A stretch of DNA of 64,000 nucleotides from an uncultured Oscillospiraceae bacterium (GCA_900543395.1 UQQT01000009.1:3614-67613); one strand, 5' to 3'. Shown: positions 1 through 8,854, counted from the stretch's first letter. The notes: generated by a model not told the origin, from the letters alone. Made by a program: numbers and translations.

Positions 1-2
1 TC

Positions 3-215
3 AACGGCGCGGAGGCTACGAACACGCCTCTCATCGCGCAGATGGCTATTGATATAAACGTTCCGGCGAGTATTCTGTATGCGTCGACTAAGAGTATCGG
101 CTCTAAAGCCTACGGTAACATGATGCTCGGCATACCCGGAGGCAGAGACGAAATGAACAAAGCCATGGAGTATTTAAAGAAAATGCCGGGTATCACGGTA
201 CAGGAGGCGAATTGA
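3..215 (+). CDS. metN: Methionine ABC transporter ATP-binding protein, C-terminal NIL domain (partial)
   Basis: Only the last 70 codons are in the window; the reading frame is open from base 3 to the TGA at 213-215. The peptide (start NGAEATNTPL, end GITVQEAN) has the pattern of the NIL regulatory domain at the C-terminus of MetN: a PLI...IDINVPASILYA strand, a GN-MMLGIPG turn and a final AMEYLKK...GITV helix-strand. In this family the NIL domain binds methionine on the cytoplasmic face and inhibits transport. The next gene starts one base after the stop and encodes the matching permease, which supports the call. The ATPase motifs lie upstream of the window. Confidence 0.8.
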   Translation, partial: NGAEATNTPLIAQMAIDINVPASILYASTKSIGSKAYGNMMLGIPGGRDEMNKAMEYLKKMPGITVQEAN

Positions 216-216
216 T

Positions 217-927
217 ATGTTTGACTATTTTAAATCCGATACGTTTTTAGATGCAATAGAGATAGTCAAAAGCTCGTTCCCTCTTGCAATTGTCGAAACA
301 ATTTACGTAACTCTTATTTCCACGTTATTCGCAATTATAATCGGTCTGCCCCTCGGAATAATTCTCGTTGCGGGCGAGGACGGAAAAATTCTGAAAATAC
401 CTAAAGGCGTTCTCCATGTTATCAATGTTATAATAAACCTTTTGAGAAGCGTTCCGTTCCTCATACTTATGATACTCGTATTTCCTCTGACGCGTCTTAT
501 CGTCGGAACTGCTGTCGGAACCACGGCTTCGATTGTTCCTCTTGTTATCGCGTCGTTTCCGTTTATCGCAAGACTCGTAGAGAGCAGTTTAAGAGAGATT
601 AATCCCAACATTATTGAGACTGCGCAGAGTATGGGCGCGTCGCCTTGGGAGATTATTATTAAAGTAATGCTTCCCGAGAGCGTTCCCTCGCTTATTTCCA
701 ATGCGACGATCGCCGTTACGACCATACTCGGATATTCGGCGATGAGCGGTATTATCGGCGGCGGCGGTCTCGGTAAAATCGCGATAAACTACGGTTATTA
801 CAGATATAAATATCTTGTAATGGCACTTGCCGTTATATGCCTTATCGTTATTGTTCAGGTTTTCCAGAGCGTCGGTACGCAACTTGCGACGAGATGCGAT
901 AAGAGACTTAAAAACAGAAAAAAATAA
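217..927 (+). CDS. metI: Methionine ABC transporter permease MetI
   Basis: This 236-residue inner-membrane permease has about five hydrophobic segments, starting near residues 19-55 with YVTLISTLFAIIIGLPLGIIL. It carries the EAA-type loop for the ATPase contact (ETAQSMGASPWEIIIKVMLPE, around residues 136-156) and the glycine-rich IIGGGGLG segment typical of MetI. Length and order match the MetNIQ family, which imports D/L-methionine. It begins one base after the metN stop, so the two are translationally coupled. The substrate-binding lipoprotein MetQ is not downstream here; it may lie upstream of the window. Confidence 0.9.
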   Translation: MFDYFKSDTFLDAIEIVKSSFPLAIVETIYVTLISTLFAIIIGLPLGIILVAGEDGKILKIPKGVLHVINVIINLLRSVPFLILMILVFPLTRLIVGTAVGTTASIVPLVIASFPFIARLVESSLREINPNIIETAQSMGASPWEIIIKVMLPESVPSLISNATIAVTTILGYSAMSGIIGGGGLGKIAINYGYYRYKYLVMALAVICLIVIVQVFQSVGTQLATRCDKRLKNRKK

Positions 928-951
928 TTTAATATAAAAGGAGCTTCTTTT

Positions 952-1497
952 ATGGGTTTTTCTATACCTATGACGGACTATGAATCCGCAAGCGATGAGG
1001 TCAAAAGAGAATATGACGACCAGATAGCAAAGCACGGCAGAATCACGAACATGAAGCGCACGCTTCTTCATTCGGTTCCCGCATTCAAGGCTTATATGGA
1101 GTGGTACACGCTCTACGATCTTCTCGTACCCGTTATCGGAGAGAGAGCTGTCTCTCTTTATTCGTACGCTGTTTCAAAGGGCAATGAGTGCCTTATCTGC
1201 TCGACGTTTTTCAGAAAAATTCTTATCGATTCGGGCGACGACCCGGATAATCCGACTTTATCCGAGACGGAAACGCTGTTAATGGATCTCGGCAGCGCGA
1301 TATGCACCGATCCTCACAATATTCCCGACGAGATTTACGACGGGCTTAAAGCCAAATTCGACGACGAGCAGATAGTTCTGCTTCTCTCGTTTGCGGGAAT
1401 TATGTACGCAACAAACCTTTTCAACACGATAGCCAAGGTTCCGCTTGACGAGGTTTTGTACAAATACCGTTCTGCAACAAATACGGACGAAGAATAA
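952..1497 (+). CDS. Carboxymuconolactone decarboxylase / AhpD-like protein
   Basis: This 181-residue soluble alpha-helical protein belongs to the CMD/AhpD-like fold. The visible signature is KGNECLICSTFFRK (around residues 75-88), an E-C-x-x-C redox or catalytic motif. The histidine that usually follows the second cysteine in AhpD (CxxCxxxH) appears replaced by phenylalanine, so classical alkylhydroperoxidase activity is uncertain. It lies 24 bases after metI with a GGAG site and is followed by a dehydrogenase gene 18 bases later, suggesting one operon. A redox or detoxification role alongside the SDR is inference. Confidence 0.7.
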   Translation: MGFSIPMTDYESASDEVKREYDDQIAKHGRITNMKRTLLHSVPAFKAYMEWYTLYDLLVPVIGERAVSLYSYAVSKGNECLICSTFFRKILIDSGDDPDNPTLSETETLLMDLGSAICTDPHNIPDEIYDGLKAKFDDEQIVLLLSFAGIMYATNLFNTIAKVPLDEVLYKYRSATNTDEE

Positions 1498-1515
1498 ATT
1501 TACGGGGGTTTTGTT

Positions 1516-2319
1516 ATGAAAGAATTTGAAAATAAAGTTGCATTTATAACAGGCGCGGCTCACGGACAGGGCAGAGCGTGTGCTCTCGCTTTAGCCGAGG
1601 AGGGCGCGGATATCGCCGCGTTCGACGTTGCTAAAAAAATCGAATATCCCGCATATGAATTCGGAACGAGCGACGAGTTAAAGAGTCTTAAAGAAGAGGT
1701 TGAGAAATTAGGCAGAAAATGCGTTATCTGCGCCGGCGACGTACGCGACGATAAATCCGTAACGGCAGCTGTGGAAAAGACGATTGCCGAGCTCGGAAAA
1801 ATCGATATTCTTTTTAATAATGCGGGAATCTGCGCTTACGCAGAGGTCGATAAAATGACCGACGACGAGTGGAACGCAATGATAGACATAAACCTCAAGG
1901 GACCTTTCAACGTTACAAGACGCGTCGTTCCTTATATGAAAGAGAAAAAGAGCGGAGTTATCATCAATAACTCGTCCGTAATGGGTTTGAGAGGCGGAAA
2001 CCGTCTTTCCCATTACACAGCTTCTAAGTGGGGACTTACCGGACTTACAAAGGCGTGGGCTATTGAGCTTGCTCCCTATAATATCAGAGTTGTAAGCATA
2101 CATCCCACGGGCGTTAACACTCCCATGAACGACGGACTTGCCGCCATGGAGGGCATGACTCCTATCGAAATCGCAGAGCGTTCGGCGGGCAATCTTCTTC
2201 CCGTACCGTGGATTGAGCCTGAGGACGTTGCAAATCTCGTTAAGTTCCTTGCAAGCGATAAGGCGAGATACGCTACGGGCTCGCAGTTCGTTATAGACGC
2301 AGGACTTCTGAGTGTTTGA
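1516..2319 (+). CDS. SDR-family oxidoreductase of the mycofactocin-associated type
   Basis: This 267-residue Rossmann-fold short-chain dehydrogenase/reductase has the cofactor loop TGAAHGQG (residues 12-19), the NNAG motif, a catalytic serine (NNSSVMG), the YTASK active-site tetrad segment and the NTPM loop. Two features resemble the mycofactocin-coupled SDR subfamily: an insert after beta-2 (EYPAYEFGTSDELKSL) and the C-terminal PVPWIEPEDVANLVKFLASD block. In that subfamily the NAD is thought not to exchange freely. No mycofactocin biosynthesis genes are in the window, so dependence on that cofactor is unproven. The gene is packed between the AhpD-like gene and tcdA. Confidence 0.8.
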   Translation: MKEFENKVAFITGAAHGQGRACALALAEEGADIAAFDVAKKIEYPAYEFGTSDELKSLKEEVEKLGRKCVICAGDVRDDKSVTAAVEKTIAELGKIDILFNNAGICAYAEVDKMTDDEWNAMIDINLKGPFNVTRRVVPYMKEKKSGVIINNSSVMGLRGGNRLSHYTASKWGLTGLTKAWAIELAPYNIRVVSIHPTGVNTPMNDGLAAMEGMTPIEIAERSAGNLLPVPWIEPEDVANLVKFLASDKARYATGSQFVIDAGLLSV

Positions 2320-2325
2320 TAAAGT

Positions 2326-3087
2326 ATGCTTAATCAGTTTTCAAGAACACAGCTTCTTTTCGGCGAAGAGGCTATGGAGAAGCTTAAGAATTCACGCGTC
2401 GCGGTTTTCGGAGTCGGGGGAGTCGGCGGTTATACCGTCGAGGCTCTCGTCCGCTCGGGCGTCGGGGCGATTGATATAGTGGACGACGATAAGGTATGTC
2501 TTACTAATATCAACCGTCAGATAATCGCGTTAAGAAGCACCGTCGGCAGATATAAGGTCGACGTTGCCGAGGAGCGGATAAAGGACATAAATCCCGACTG
2601 CACAGTATATAAGCACAGGATGTTTTACGTACCCGAAACGAGGGATCAATTCGATTTTTCGCAGTATGACTATGTTGTTGACGCTATCGACACCGTCAGC
2701 GGAAAAATAGAGCTTGTTCTGCAGGCGACGGAGGCGGGCGTGCCGATAATCAGCTCTATGGGCGCGGGAAACAAGACAGATCCCACGGCTTTTAAGGTCG
2801 CGGATATTTATAAAACCTCCGTCTGCCCGCTTGCTAAGGTCATGCGGTATGAATTAAGGAAACGCGGAGTTAAGCATTTAAAGGTCGTTTACTCCGAGGA
2901 GTCTCCGATAAAGCCCGCGGACGATATGTCGTCGAGCTGCCGGGAGAACTGTATCTGTCCGCCCGGAACGCAGAGAAAATGTACGCAGAGAAGAGCGATA
3001 CCCGGCTCGACTGCGTTCGTTCCGTCGGTTGTCGGGCTGATAATTGCCGGAGAGGTTGTAAAGGATTTAACGGGGGTTAAAGAATAA
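2326..3087 (+). CDS. tcdA: tRNA threonylcarbamoyladenosine dehydratase TcdA (ThiF/MoeB family)
   Basis: This 253-residue E1-like adenylyltransferase is expected to cyclise t6A37 of tRNA to ct6A using ATP. The nucleotide-binding loop GVGGVGGYTVEAL lies at residues 29-41, followed by DDDKV, the NRQIIAL segment, and VDAID. The C-terminal half has the cysteines and RAIPGSTAFVPSVVG stretch seen in TcdA/CsdL. It starts six bases after the SDR stop and ends at a hairpin terminator, so it is the last gene of the + operon. Other ThiF-family roles are possible but length and the C-terminus favour TcdA. Confidence 0.85.
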   Translation: MLNQFSRTQLLFGEEAMEKLKNSRVAVFGVGGVGGYTVEALVRSGVGAIDIVDDDKVCLTNINRQIIALRSTVGRYKVDVAEERIKDINPDCTVYKHRMFYVPETRDQFDFSQYDYVVDAIDTVSGKIELVLQATEAGVPIISSMGAGNKTDPTAFKVADIYKTSVCPLAKVMRYELRKRGVKHLKVVYSEESPIKPADDMSSSCRENCICPPGTQRKCTQRRAIPGSTAFVPSVVGLIIAGEVVKDLTGVKE

Positions 3088-3089
3088 AC

Positions 3090-3140
3090 AAATCTCCGAG
3101 GAAACTGCTGAATACAGAATTCCCGGAGATTTTCTATTTT
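3090..3140 (+). terminator. Intrinsic terminator after tcdA
   Basis: The sequence AATCTCCGAGGAA, a 15-base loop and TTCCCGGAGATT form a stem with one bulge, followed by TTTTCTATTTTTT. It closes the metNI-tcdA operon. Confidence 0.8.
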
Positions 3141-3231
3141 TTATTAGAGTTAGGAAAGTTTATGTCAAATGTTGATACCTTACACTGAACAGCCTGTATT
3201 TGGAGGGTTGACTTTTGATACTTGCGTTTTT

Positions 3232-4281
3232 TTATTTTAAATAAAACTCTTTATACCATTTTGCAAATCTGCGAAGTCCGGTTCTCAAATCGGTCGAGGG
3301 TTTGAAATTATAGTCGCGTTCGAGCGCGGAAACGTCCGCATATGTTACGGGAACGTCGCCCGGCTGCATGGGGACTAACTCCTTATGCGATTCGAAATCG
3401 TAATCCTCAGGCAGAACGCCTGCTCTGACAAGCTCCTGCTGTAAAATCTCTACGAAAGTGAGCAGGTTTTCGGGGTTTGAATTTCCGATATTGTAAACGG
3501 CGCAGGGAGGAACCGGCAGCCCGTCGTCACCCGTCTGTTTGTCCGGCGCGCCCTGCATAACGCGCTGAACTCCCTCGACAATATCGTCTACATACGTAAA
3601 ATCACGTTTGCAGTTGCCGTAGTTGAATATTTTAATTGTCTCGCCGTTTATCAGCTTATTCGTGAATCCGAAATACGCCATATCGGGTCTGCCGGCGGGG
3701 CCGTAAACCGTGAAAAATCTCAGTCCCGTGCAGGGGATGTCATAGAGCTTTGAATATGCGTGAGCCATAAGCTCATTTGATTTTTTCGTAGCTGCGTAAA
3801 GCGAAACGGGGTTGTCAACCTTATCGTCGACGGAGTACGGCACTTTTTTATTTGATCCGTAAACGGACGAGCTCGATGCATAAACAAGATGCTCGGTCGG
3901 GTAATTCCGGCATGCTTCGAGAATATTGAAAAAGCCTACGAGATTGCTCGAAATGTACGCGTCGGGATTTGTTATCGAATAACGCACGCCCGCCTGTGCG
4001 GCGAGGTTTACCGTAACCGACGGTCTGTACTCATCGAATACGTTTTCCACCGTTTCCTTATCGCTGATATCGCCTTTTATAAATATGAAATTGTCGAATT
4101 TCGAGAGAAGTGAAAGCCTGTATTCTTTAAGCTTTACATCGTAGTAATCGTTTAAGTTATCGAGTCCGACAACGCGGACAGAGTCAAAATCGGTCAGCAG
4201 TTTCATACATAAATTTGCTCCGATGAATCCCGCCGCTCCCGTGACGAGAACTGTTTTATTATTAAGGTCAATACGGCGCAT
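3232..4281 (-). CDS. NAD-dependent epimerase, UDP-glucuronate 4-epimerase type
   Basis: This 349-residue extended SDR has the NAD loop TGAAGFIGANL at residues 14-24, the AAQAGVRYS segment, a YAATKKSNE active-site Tyr-Lys and the RFFTVYGPAGRPDMA block. The last resembles UDP-glucuronate 4-epimerase (GAE/Cap1J) rather than GalE. It probably supplies UDP-galacturonate or a related sugar for envelope polysaccharide. The start has a GGAGG site at good distance and the gene appears to be transcribed alone. The exact substrate cannot be set from sequence reading alone. Confidence 0.8.
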   Translation of the reverse strand: MRRIDLNNKTVLVTGAAGFIGANLCMKLLTDFDSVRVVGLDNLNDYYDVKLKEYRLSLLSKFDNFIFIKGDISDKETVENVFDEYRPSVTVNLAAQAGVRYSITNPDAYISSNLVGFFNILEACRNYPTEHLVYASSSSVYGSNKKVPYSVDDKVDNPVSLYAATKKSNELMAHAYSKLYDIPCTGLRFFTVYGPAGRPDMAYFGFTNKLINGETIKIFNYGNCKRDFTYVDDIVEGVQRVMQGAPDKQTGDDGLPVPPCAVYNIGNSNPENLLTFVEILQQELVRAGVLPEDYDFESHKELVPMQPGDVPVTYADVSALERDYNFKPSTDLRTGLRRFAKWYKEFYLK

Positions 4282-4349
4282 TGCGCATACCTCCGATTCG
4301 ATTTTTTATGATAATATTTTACAACATAATTATAATCTATGCAAGAAGA

Positions 4350-4380
4350 AATCCCCGCATAAAACGGGGATTCTGTATTT
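4350..4380 (-). terminator. Hairpin terminator after the M28 peptidase gene
   Basis: AATCCCCG, a seven-base loop and CGGGGATT form a perfect 8-bp stem between two minus-strand genes. A U-rich tract follows it on both strands (TTTCTTCTT on -, TGTATTTTTTT on +). Confidence 0.7.
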
Positions 4381-4385
4381 TTTTA

Positions 4386-5648
4386 TTATTGTTCGAGACC
4401 CTTTTCGTCAAATATGAATGCCGCTTCGAGTACGGTGAGAAGTCCCGTTTCGATAGCCTTCGGACTTAAAAGCTCGGGAGTGTCAAGACGGGTGTGGTAA
4501 TATCTCGCGGGGGAGGGATCCATCATTACCATGGACGAAGCCTTGAATCCCGCTCTCGACATTGCCGCCGCGTCGGTAGCCCCGAGCTCGATGGTTCCTA
4601 TCGGAACGTCGATATCGCAAGCCTGCTTTGCGGCTTTCTGAATAAGACGGGCAACCTCGGGCGAGTTCTTGACCATACCGGTCATGTCCTTATCGTAAAT
4701 TTTTGCATATTCAAGCTCGCAGATGGTGTCAAGTCCTATGAATATAGTCTCGACTCCGTCGTTAAGAAGCTCGGGATGAGCCTTTGCGAATGCGGAGGAG
4801 CCTCTGAGTCCGGCTTCCTCTCCGCCGACGCAGAGTACCATAACCTCGGTATTTTCGAAACGGAAGTTGTTAGCCGCCATGAATTTAGCGACCGCACAGG
4901 AGATAAACGTACCCGTAAGGTTGTCGTTTGCTCCGGTAACGGGACGCTTGTAGTTGCAGAATCCGATTGCCGCGCCGATAACGGGGAGGCATACGTATGT
5001 AACGACTGCGACAATCTTGAAGCCGACGGCAATATCATCAGTCCATACGATTGAGCAGAACGCGCCGTTCATAACGGTTGAAACGATACCCGAAACAAGA
5101 CCTAACAGAATGTCAACGATAGCCGTAATGATTATTGTCATAACCGCCGGTCTGCCTCCGTGGTATGTGTAGGTCCATTCAAATGCCGAATCTGTGTGAC
5201 CCGAAACGATAATTCTTCTCTTAACTTCGCCCGTCGGCTTTCTTACGCCGACAACGTTGCCGGAAGTCTTTTTCGGGAAAAATACGTCAAGTACGGGGAT
5301 GTAGAAAATGAATTCCGTAACAATGAAGAAGAGCGCGAGAACGTTGAATACTATCGAAAGTACAGGTGCGCCGAACGTGAATGCAAGGGTACTTAATATT
5401 ATAAGAACGGCTCCTATGGGTACCCACGACATAAACGCCTTGTCGGAGCATTTGAATTCCTCTCTCTTAACCTCGTCGCAGCAGGATTCAAGATCCTTGA
5501 CCATGTATTCCTGCGCCTGTTTTTCCGACTCGCTGCCGACAGGTCTGGGACCGTAGGCTTTGCAGACGTTCTTTACGCTTTTAATCGCGTAGTTTGTATA
5601 CTCTCTTACCTTAGGGCGGTAATTGGGCATAGATTCTTCTGATTTCAT
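4386..5648 (-). CDS. Membrane-associated M28-family metallopeptidase
   Basis: This 420-residue zinc aminopeptidase-like protein has the M28 ligand motifs in order: SGHTDSAFEW, GANDNLTG, GGEEAGLRGS (catalytic Glu and metal ligand), GLDTICE, and the final YYHTRLDT histidine. Three or four hydrophobic segments lie between residues 60 and 260 of the domain, so it is probably a membrane protein with an embedded peptidase domain. I chose the ATG at 5646-5648 over an in-frame TTG 18 bases upstream because AAAGGA lies at normal distance. Substrate is unknown; the adjacent epimerase is not obviously related. Confidence 0.8.
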   Translation of the reverse strand: MKSEESMPNYRPKVREYTNYAIKSVKNVCKAYGPRPVGSESEKQAQEYMVKDLESCCDEVKREEFKCSDKAFMSWVPIGAVLIILSTLAFTFGAPVLSIVFNVLALFFIVTEFIFYIPVLDVFFPKKTSGNVVGVRKPTGEVKRRIIVSGHTDSAFEWTYTYHGGRPAVMTIIITAIVDILLGLVSGIVSTVMNGAFCSIVWTDDIAVGFKIVAVVTYVCLPVIGAAIGFCNYKRPVTGANDNLTGTFISCAVAKFMAANNFRFENTEVMVLCVGGEEAGLRGSSAFAKAHPELLNDGVETIFIGLDTICELEYAKIYDKDMTGMVKNSPEVARLIQKAAKQACDIDVPIGTIELGATDAAAMSRAGFKASSMVMMDPSPARYYHTRLDTPELLSPKAIETGLLTVLEAAFIFDEKGLEQ

Positions 5649-5684
5649 CCTATTCTTTCCTTTCAAAAAATATAATTCTTTTCA

Positions 5685-5713
5685 ATTATACATAAAAGGG
5701 CGGACTATTGCAA
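5685..5713 (-). promoter_or_regulatory. Sigma-A promoter of the M28 peptidase gene
   Basis: On the minus strand TTGCAA (5708-5713), a 17-base spacer and TATAAT (5685-5690) precede the gene by about 37 bases. Confidence 0.75.
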
Positions 5714-5742
5714 GAAAAATAATAAATAGTTACAAAAGGTTT

Positions 5743-6333
5743 TTATTTGAATATTAAATTGCATACGGGCTGTGAGTCAAGGACGATTTCACTGTCGGCA
5801 AGATATGCTGCGTCGCGTTCTGAATGGCTTATTATAAACGCGGTTTTTCCTTTTAACATTTCTTTCATTGTTTTGAGTATCGTTTGGGCGGTTTGAGCAT
5901 CTAACCCGTTCGTCGGTTCGTCGAGAAAGAACACGTCGCCGGAGTATGCAAATGCACGCATCAGCGAAAGCCGTCTTTTCATTCCCGTACTCATTTCACC
6001 GATTTTCATGCTTTCGCACCCGTCGAGGAGAAAACGGGAAAACCATTCTTTTTCGTCTTTGAATTCGGGATAAACAAAGCGTATGTTTTCGCTGGCGGTG
6101 AGATTTTCAAGAAGCCTGTCCTCGGGAAAGAGAAACGTTTTTCTCATGTTTTTAAGCCCTGTTATACTGCCCGAATATTTTTCGAGTCCCGACATAACGC
6201 GCAGGAGAGTTGTTTTTCCTATACCCGATTTGCCTGTGAGCACATACGTTTTTCCGTGCTCAAACGAGCACGTGAGCGAGTCGATTATCTTTTTATTATC
6301 GTATGCTTTCGATACGTTTTTAAGCTTGATCAT
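5743..6333 (-). CDS. ABC transporter ATPase, NitT/TauT (SsuB/TauB) type
   Basis: This 196-residue nucleotide-binding subunit has Walker A GKSGIGKTT (residues 34-42), a Q-loop-like FLFPEDRLL, the signature STGMKRRLSL, Walker B VFFLDEPTNGLD and the H-loop SHSERD. The start is the ATG at 6331-6333, which overlaps the permease stop by three to four bases; longer upstream reading frames would run into the permease. It is short for the family (SsuB is around 240), lacking some C-terminal sequence. It energises the permease encoded just upstream. Confidence 0.85.
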   Translation of the reverse strand: MIKLKNVSKAYDNKKIIDSLTCSFEHGKTYVLTGKSGIGKTTLLRVMSGLEKYSGSITGLKNMRKTFLFPEDRLLENLTASENIRFVYPEFKDEKEWFSRFLLDGCESMKIGEMSTGMKRRLSLMRAFAYSGDVFFLDEPTNGLDAQTAQTILKTMKEMLKGKTAFIISHSERDAAYLADSEIVLDSQPVCNLIFK

Positions 6334-7070
6334 TCTTTTTTCGCCCCTGTCCTTTTCGTTATGAATAATATCAATTTCTCGAGTCCGACGCTCAATATTA
6401 TAACCGTTGCCGTCCATGCGAAAAGCTCGGGCGTTTCGAGGTATATTTTCGAGTTGTAAATGCCCTTGCCGATAGAATACGGAGGATAGCATATGACCTC
6501 GGCGGCGACTCCCGCTTTCCACGCAAGTCCCGCCGCCGTCGAAAACGCCGAGAGCAGATACGGTTTTACGGCGGGAAAATAAATATTTTTAAGCTGTTTT
6601 TTCATCGGAACGGCGAATGCGCGCGACGCCTCGAGCAAAAGCGGGTCGGCGCTCTTGAGTCCAGTGTTGACGTTAGACCACACGAACGGAATTACGATAA
6701 GAGCCGAGATAAACGACGGGACAAACGTTGATTTCATCCATACGAGCGCAAGGATTATAAACGAAGCTACGGGAGTAGCCTTGATTATGTGCAGAAGCGG
6801 AGAGAAAAACGTCTGTGCGTTCTTTGAAAAAAACGTTATAAAGCCCGGGAGAATTCCGATAACGCATCCGAGGATGAATCCTACTGCGATTCGTATAAGC
6901 GTATAAAAAATGCTCATCCAAAAATATTCGGTTCGGGCTGTTGAAATTAATGCCTTAACCGTGCCGGCGGGCGAGGGCAGGAGCATTTCGAGGTTTGCAA
7001 TCATGCTCAATACCTGCCATATTCCGAGCCATATCAAAGCAGTGACGATGTATTTTACCGCTTTTTTCAT
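6330..7070 (-). CDS. ABC transporter permease, NitT/TauT (SsuC/TauC) type
   Basis: This 246-residue permease has about six membrane segments and a BPD_transp_1 layout. The EAA loop is LLEASRAFAVPMKKQLKNIYFPAVKP (around residues 149-174), and GLAWKAGVAAEVICYP is the conserved segment of this subfamily. It lies between the binding-protein gene and the ATPase gene in one minus-strand operon. The family imports oxyanions, sulfonates, nitriles or pyrimidine-like compounds; the substrate here is not evident. Confidence 0.85.
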   Translation of the reverse strand: MKKAVKYIVTALIWLGIWQVLSMIANLEMLLPSPAGTVKALISTARTEYFWMSIFYTLIRIAVGFILGCVIGILPGFITFFSKNAQTFFSPLLHIIKATPVASFIILALVWMKSTFVPSFISALIVIPFVWSNVNTGLKSADPLLLEASRAFAVPMKKQLKNIYFPAVKPYLLSAFSTAAGLAWKAGVAAEVICYPPYSIGKGIYNSKIYLETPELFAWTATVIILSVGLEKLILFITKRTGAKKE

Positions 7071-7098
7071 ATCAAAAAATTCACTTTCTTAAAAATAT

Positions 7099-7124
7099 GG
7101 GCTGTAAAACGTGTTTTACAGCCC
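7099..7124 (-). terminator. Intra-operon hairpin between binding protein and permease genes
   Basis: GGGCTGTAAAAC, a two-base centre and GTTTTACAGCCC form a 12-bp perfect inverted repeat followed on the minus strand by ATATTTTTAAG. Such hairpins in ABC operons usually give partial termination or protect the upstream mRNA, so that binding protein exceeds membrane subunits. That role is inferred. Confidence 0.65.
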
Positions 7125-7140
7125 GCATTGTGTAATATAA

Positions 7141-8160
7141 TCAAGCCCCGTAGTAGAAGCTGTCGGCAGGCATTGTTCCGCCGATTGCCGCGGGATTGAA
7201 GTCGAAGAGAACCTGATAGAACGAAACAAGACTCTTCTTCATTTCCGCGCCCGTTATGCATGTTATATTGCAGTTCGGGATAGCTTTCTGAGCGACTGCG
7301 GCGGCTAAAATGTCGCACTTTTCTATAAGCTTGCCCGCTTCAACGGGCGACGCGTTTGTAAAGTCGACGCTTTCTTTGTATTCCTTGAGGAATTTTGCAA
7401 CAGCGTCCGCATTCTTTTGAGCAAATGCGGTGTTAATTGCGAGTGCGCCTATGCAAGGCTCGCCGTCGGAGCATGCCTTCCATTCCTTCGTAAGGTCAAG
7501 GCAGACCTTAAACTCCGCGTTTTTGCTCGTAAGCTGTGTTACGAAGGGCTCGGGAAGCATTACGATATCGGCTTCTCCCTTAACAGCCTTTGTAAGAGCC
7601 TCGGAATGCTCCGAAGCGTATTCAAGCTTTACATTCTCACCGGGGGTGAGTCCGTTCTTCTTGAGAACATACTGAAATACGTAGTCGGCGGCAGAGCCCT
7701 GACCTGATGTGAGAACTGTTTTGTTTTCGAGGTCTTTCACCGACGAAATATCGCTTTTGGAAAGGACGTAAAGAATTCCGAGTGTGTTAACGGCTAAAAT
7801 CTGAACCTTGCCGTCCGATTTTTTCGCAAGTGCGGCGGCCGCGTTCGTCGGAATGGCGGCGATATCATACTCTCCGCTTATAAGCTTACCGCCCATTACC
7901 GAAGCGTCGGTTTCGAGAGAGAACGAGTATTTGTCCTCGGTTTTGCCATGCTCCGACTTATCCCAGAGGTAAGCCGCGCCCATACCGGTGGGACCCTTGA
8001 GAACGCCTATCTTAATGTTTGCGGACGATGAAGAATCCTGTACGCTTGCAGGCTCTGCGGTCGAAGCCTCGGGTTCTTTTGCCGAATTCGAACAAGACGC
8101 AAATACCGACAGCGTGATTACGAGCGCGAGCAGTACGGCGATAATTCTTGATTTTTTCAT
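7141..8160 (-). CDS. ABC transporter substrate-binding lipoprotein, NMT1/SsuA-like
   Basis: This 339-residue protein has a lipoprotein signal peptide ending in the lipobox VFASC (cysteine near residue 23), a Ser/Glu-rich linker, and a two-lobe NMT1/SsuA-like domain starting with IKIGVLKGPTGMGAAYL. It should be anchored to the outside of the membrane and deliver substrate to the permease encoded next. It sits 7 bases after the Crp/Fnr gene. Several cysteines in the C-terminal third (KCDIL, NCNITC) are unusual for this family. The ligand is unknown. Confidence 0.85.
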   Translation of the reverse strand: MKKSRIIAVLLALVITLSVFASCSNSAKEPEASTAEPASVQDSSSSANIKIGVLKGPTGMGAAYLWDKSEHGKTEDKYSFSLETDASVMGGKLISGEYDIAAIPTNAAAALAKKSDGKVQILAVNTLGILYVLSKSDISSVKDLENKTVLTSGQGSAADYVFQYVLKKNGLTPGENVKLEYASEHSEALTKAVKGEADIVMLPEPFVTQLTSKNAEFKVCLDLTKEWKACSDGEPCIGALAINTAFAQKNADAVAKFLKEYKESVDFTNASPVEAGKLIEKCDILAAAVAQKAIPNCNITCITGAEMKKSLVSFYQVLFDFNPAAIGGTMPADSFYYGA

Positions 8161-8167
8161 TGAATTT

Positions 8168-8848
8168 TCACTCCTGTATGTTTTTTAATTTATCTTTATC
8201 AAGGACGGATATTATTCTTCCGTCGCGTTTGATCAAATTAATACTTTCGAGATAATCGAAAGCTCTGTAAAGCGAGGCTCTGCCGGTGTTAAGCTGTTTT
8301 GCAAGCGCGGTCATGCCCTGCTCCGGGATAAAAACGCGGTTTAGGGAATCGGCATTTGAGTTAAGATAAAATGCAAGCTTTTTATTTGCGTTAGGGGACG
8401 TATATGTATCGATTTTTAAGTTAAGAAAGCGTATTTTTTTTGTGAGCAGCTTAATGTAATTGATTGCGATATCGGGATATTCTCCGAAAATGATTTCAAG
8501 CTCTTTTTCATATATCACAATCATTTCGCAGTCGGTCAGCGCGGTTATCTCGGTCGGAAATTCGGTTTCTCCCGACGAAAATATCGAAGCCATGCCGAAC
8601 GTTCCGCCCTCCTCTATCACGCTCATTAATACATCGGACGTATTTGTTTTTCTGACCGCGGCGCGCCCATGTATTATTATGTACAGTCCGGGGATGAAAT
8701 TATCCTTTGAAATAAGTATTTCGCCCTTTTTTGCTTTTTTTATATGCGAATACTCTTTTTCTATTTTATTCAGCACCGTTGTCTCGCAGGAGGCGAATAC
8801 GGGACAGTTTTTCAGCTTAATACAGTTTTCGGATATCATTAAAATCAC
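8168..8848 (-). CDS. Crp/Fnr-family transcriptional regulator of the adjacent ABC operon
   Basis: This 226-residue regulator has a cyclic-nucleotide-binding-like beta-barrel (around residues 15-130), a long dimerisation helix and a C-terminal winged helix with the recognition region MTALAKQLNTGRASLYRAFDYL. It is the first gene of the minus-strand ABC operon, so it probably controls its own operon. Cysteines at the N-terminus (NCIKLKNCPVFASC) could hold an Fe-S cluster as in FNR-type sensors, but I cannot prove that. An ATG four codons downstream (MISENC) is an alternative start. Confidence 0.85.
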   Translation of the reverse strand: MILMISENCIKLKNCPVFASCETTVLNKIEKEYSHIKKAKKGEILISKDNFIPGLYIIIHGRAAVRKTNTSDVLMSVIEEGGTFGMASIFSSGETEFPTEITALTDCEMIVIYEKELEIIFGEYPDIAINYIKLLTKKIRFLNLKIDTYTSPNANKKLAFYLNSNADSLNRVFIPEQGMTALAKQLNTGRASLYRAFDYLESINLIKRDGRIISVLDKDKLKNIQE

Positions 8849-8854
8849 CGTAAG

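Noticed and set aside
589..1071. Open frame of about 160 codons on - across metI and the AhpD-like gene
   Set aside because: It is antisense to two clear genes, has no ribosome-binding site and matches no family; the same holds for the other antisense frames in the window.
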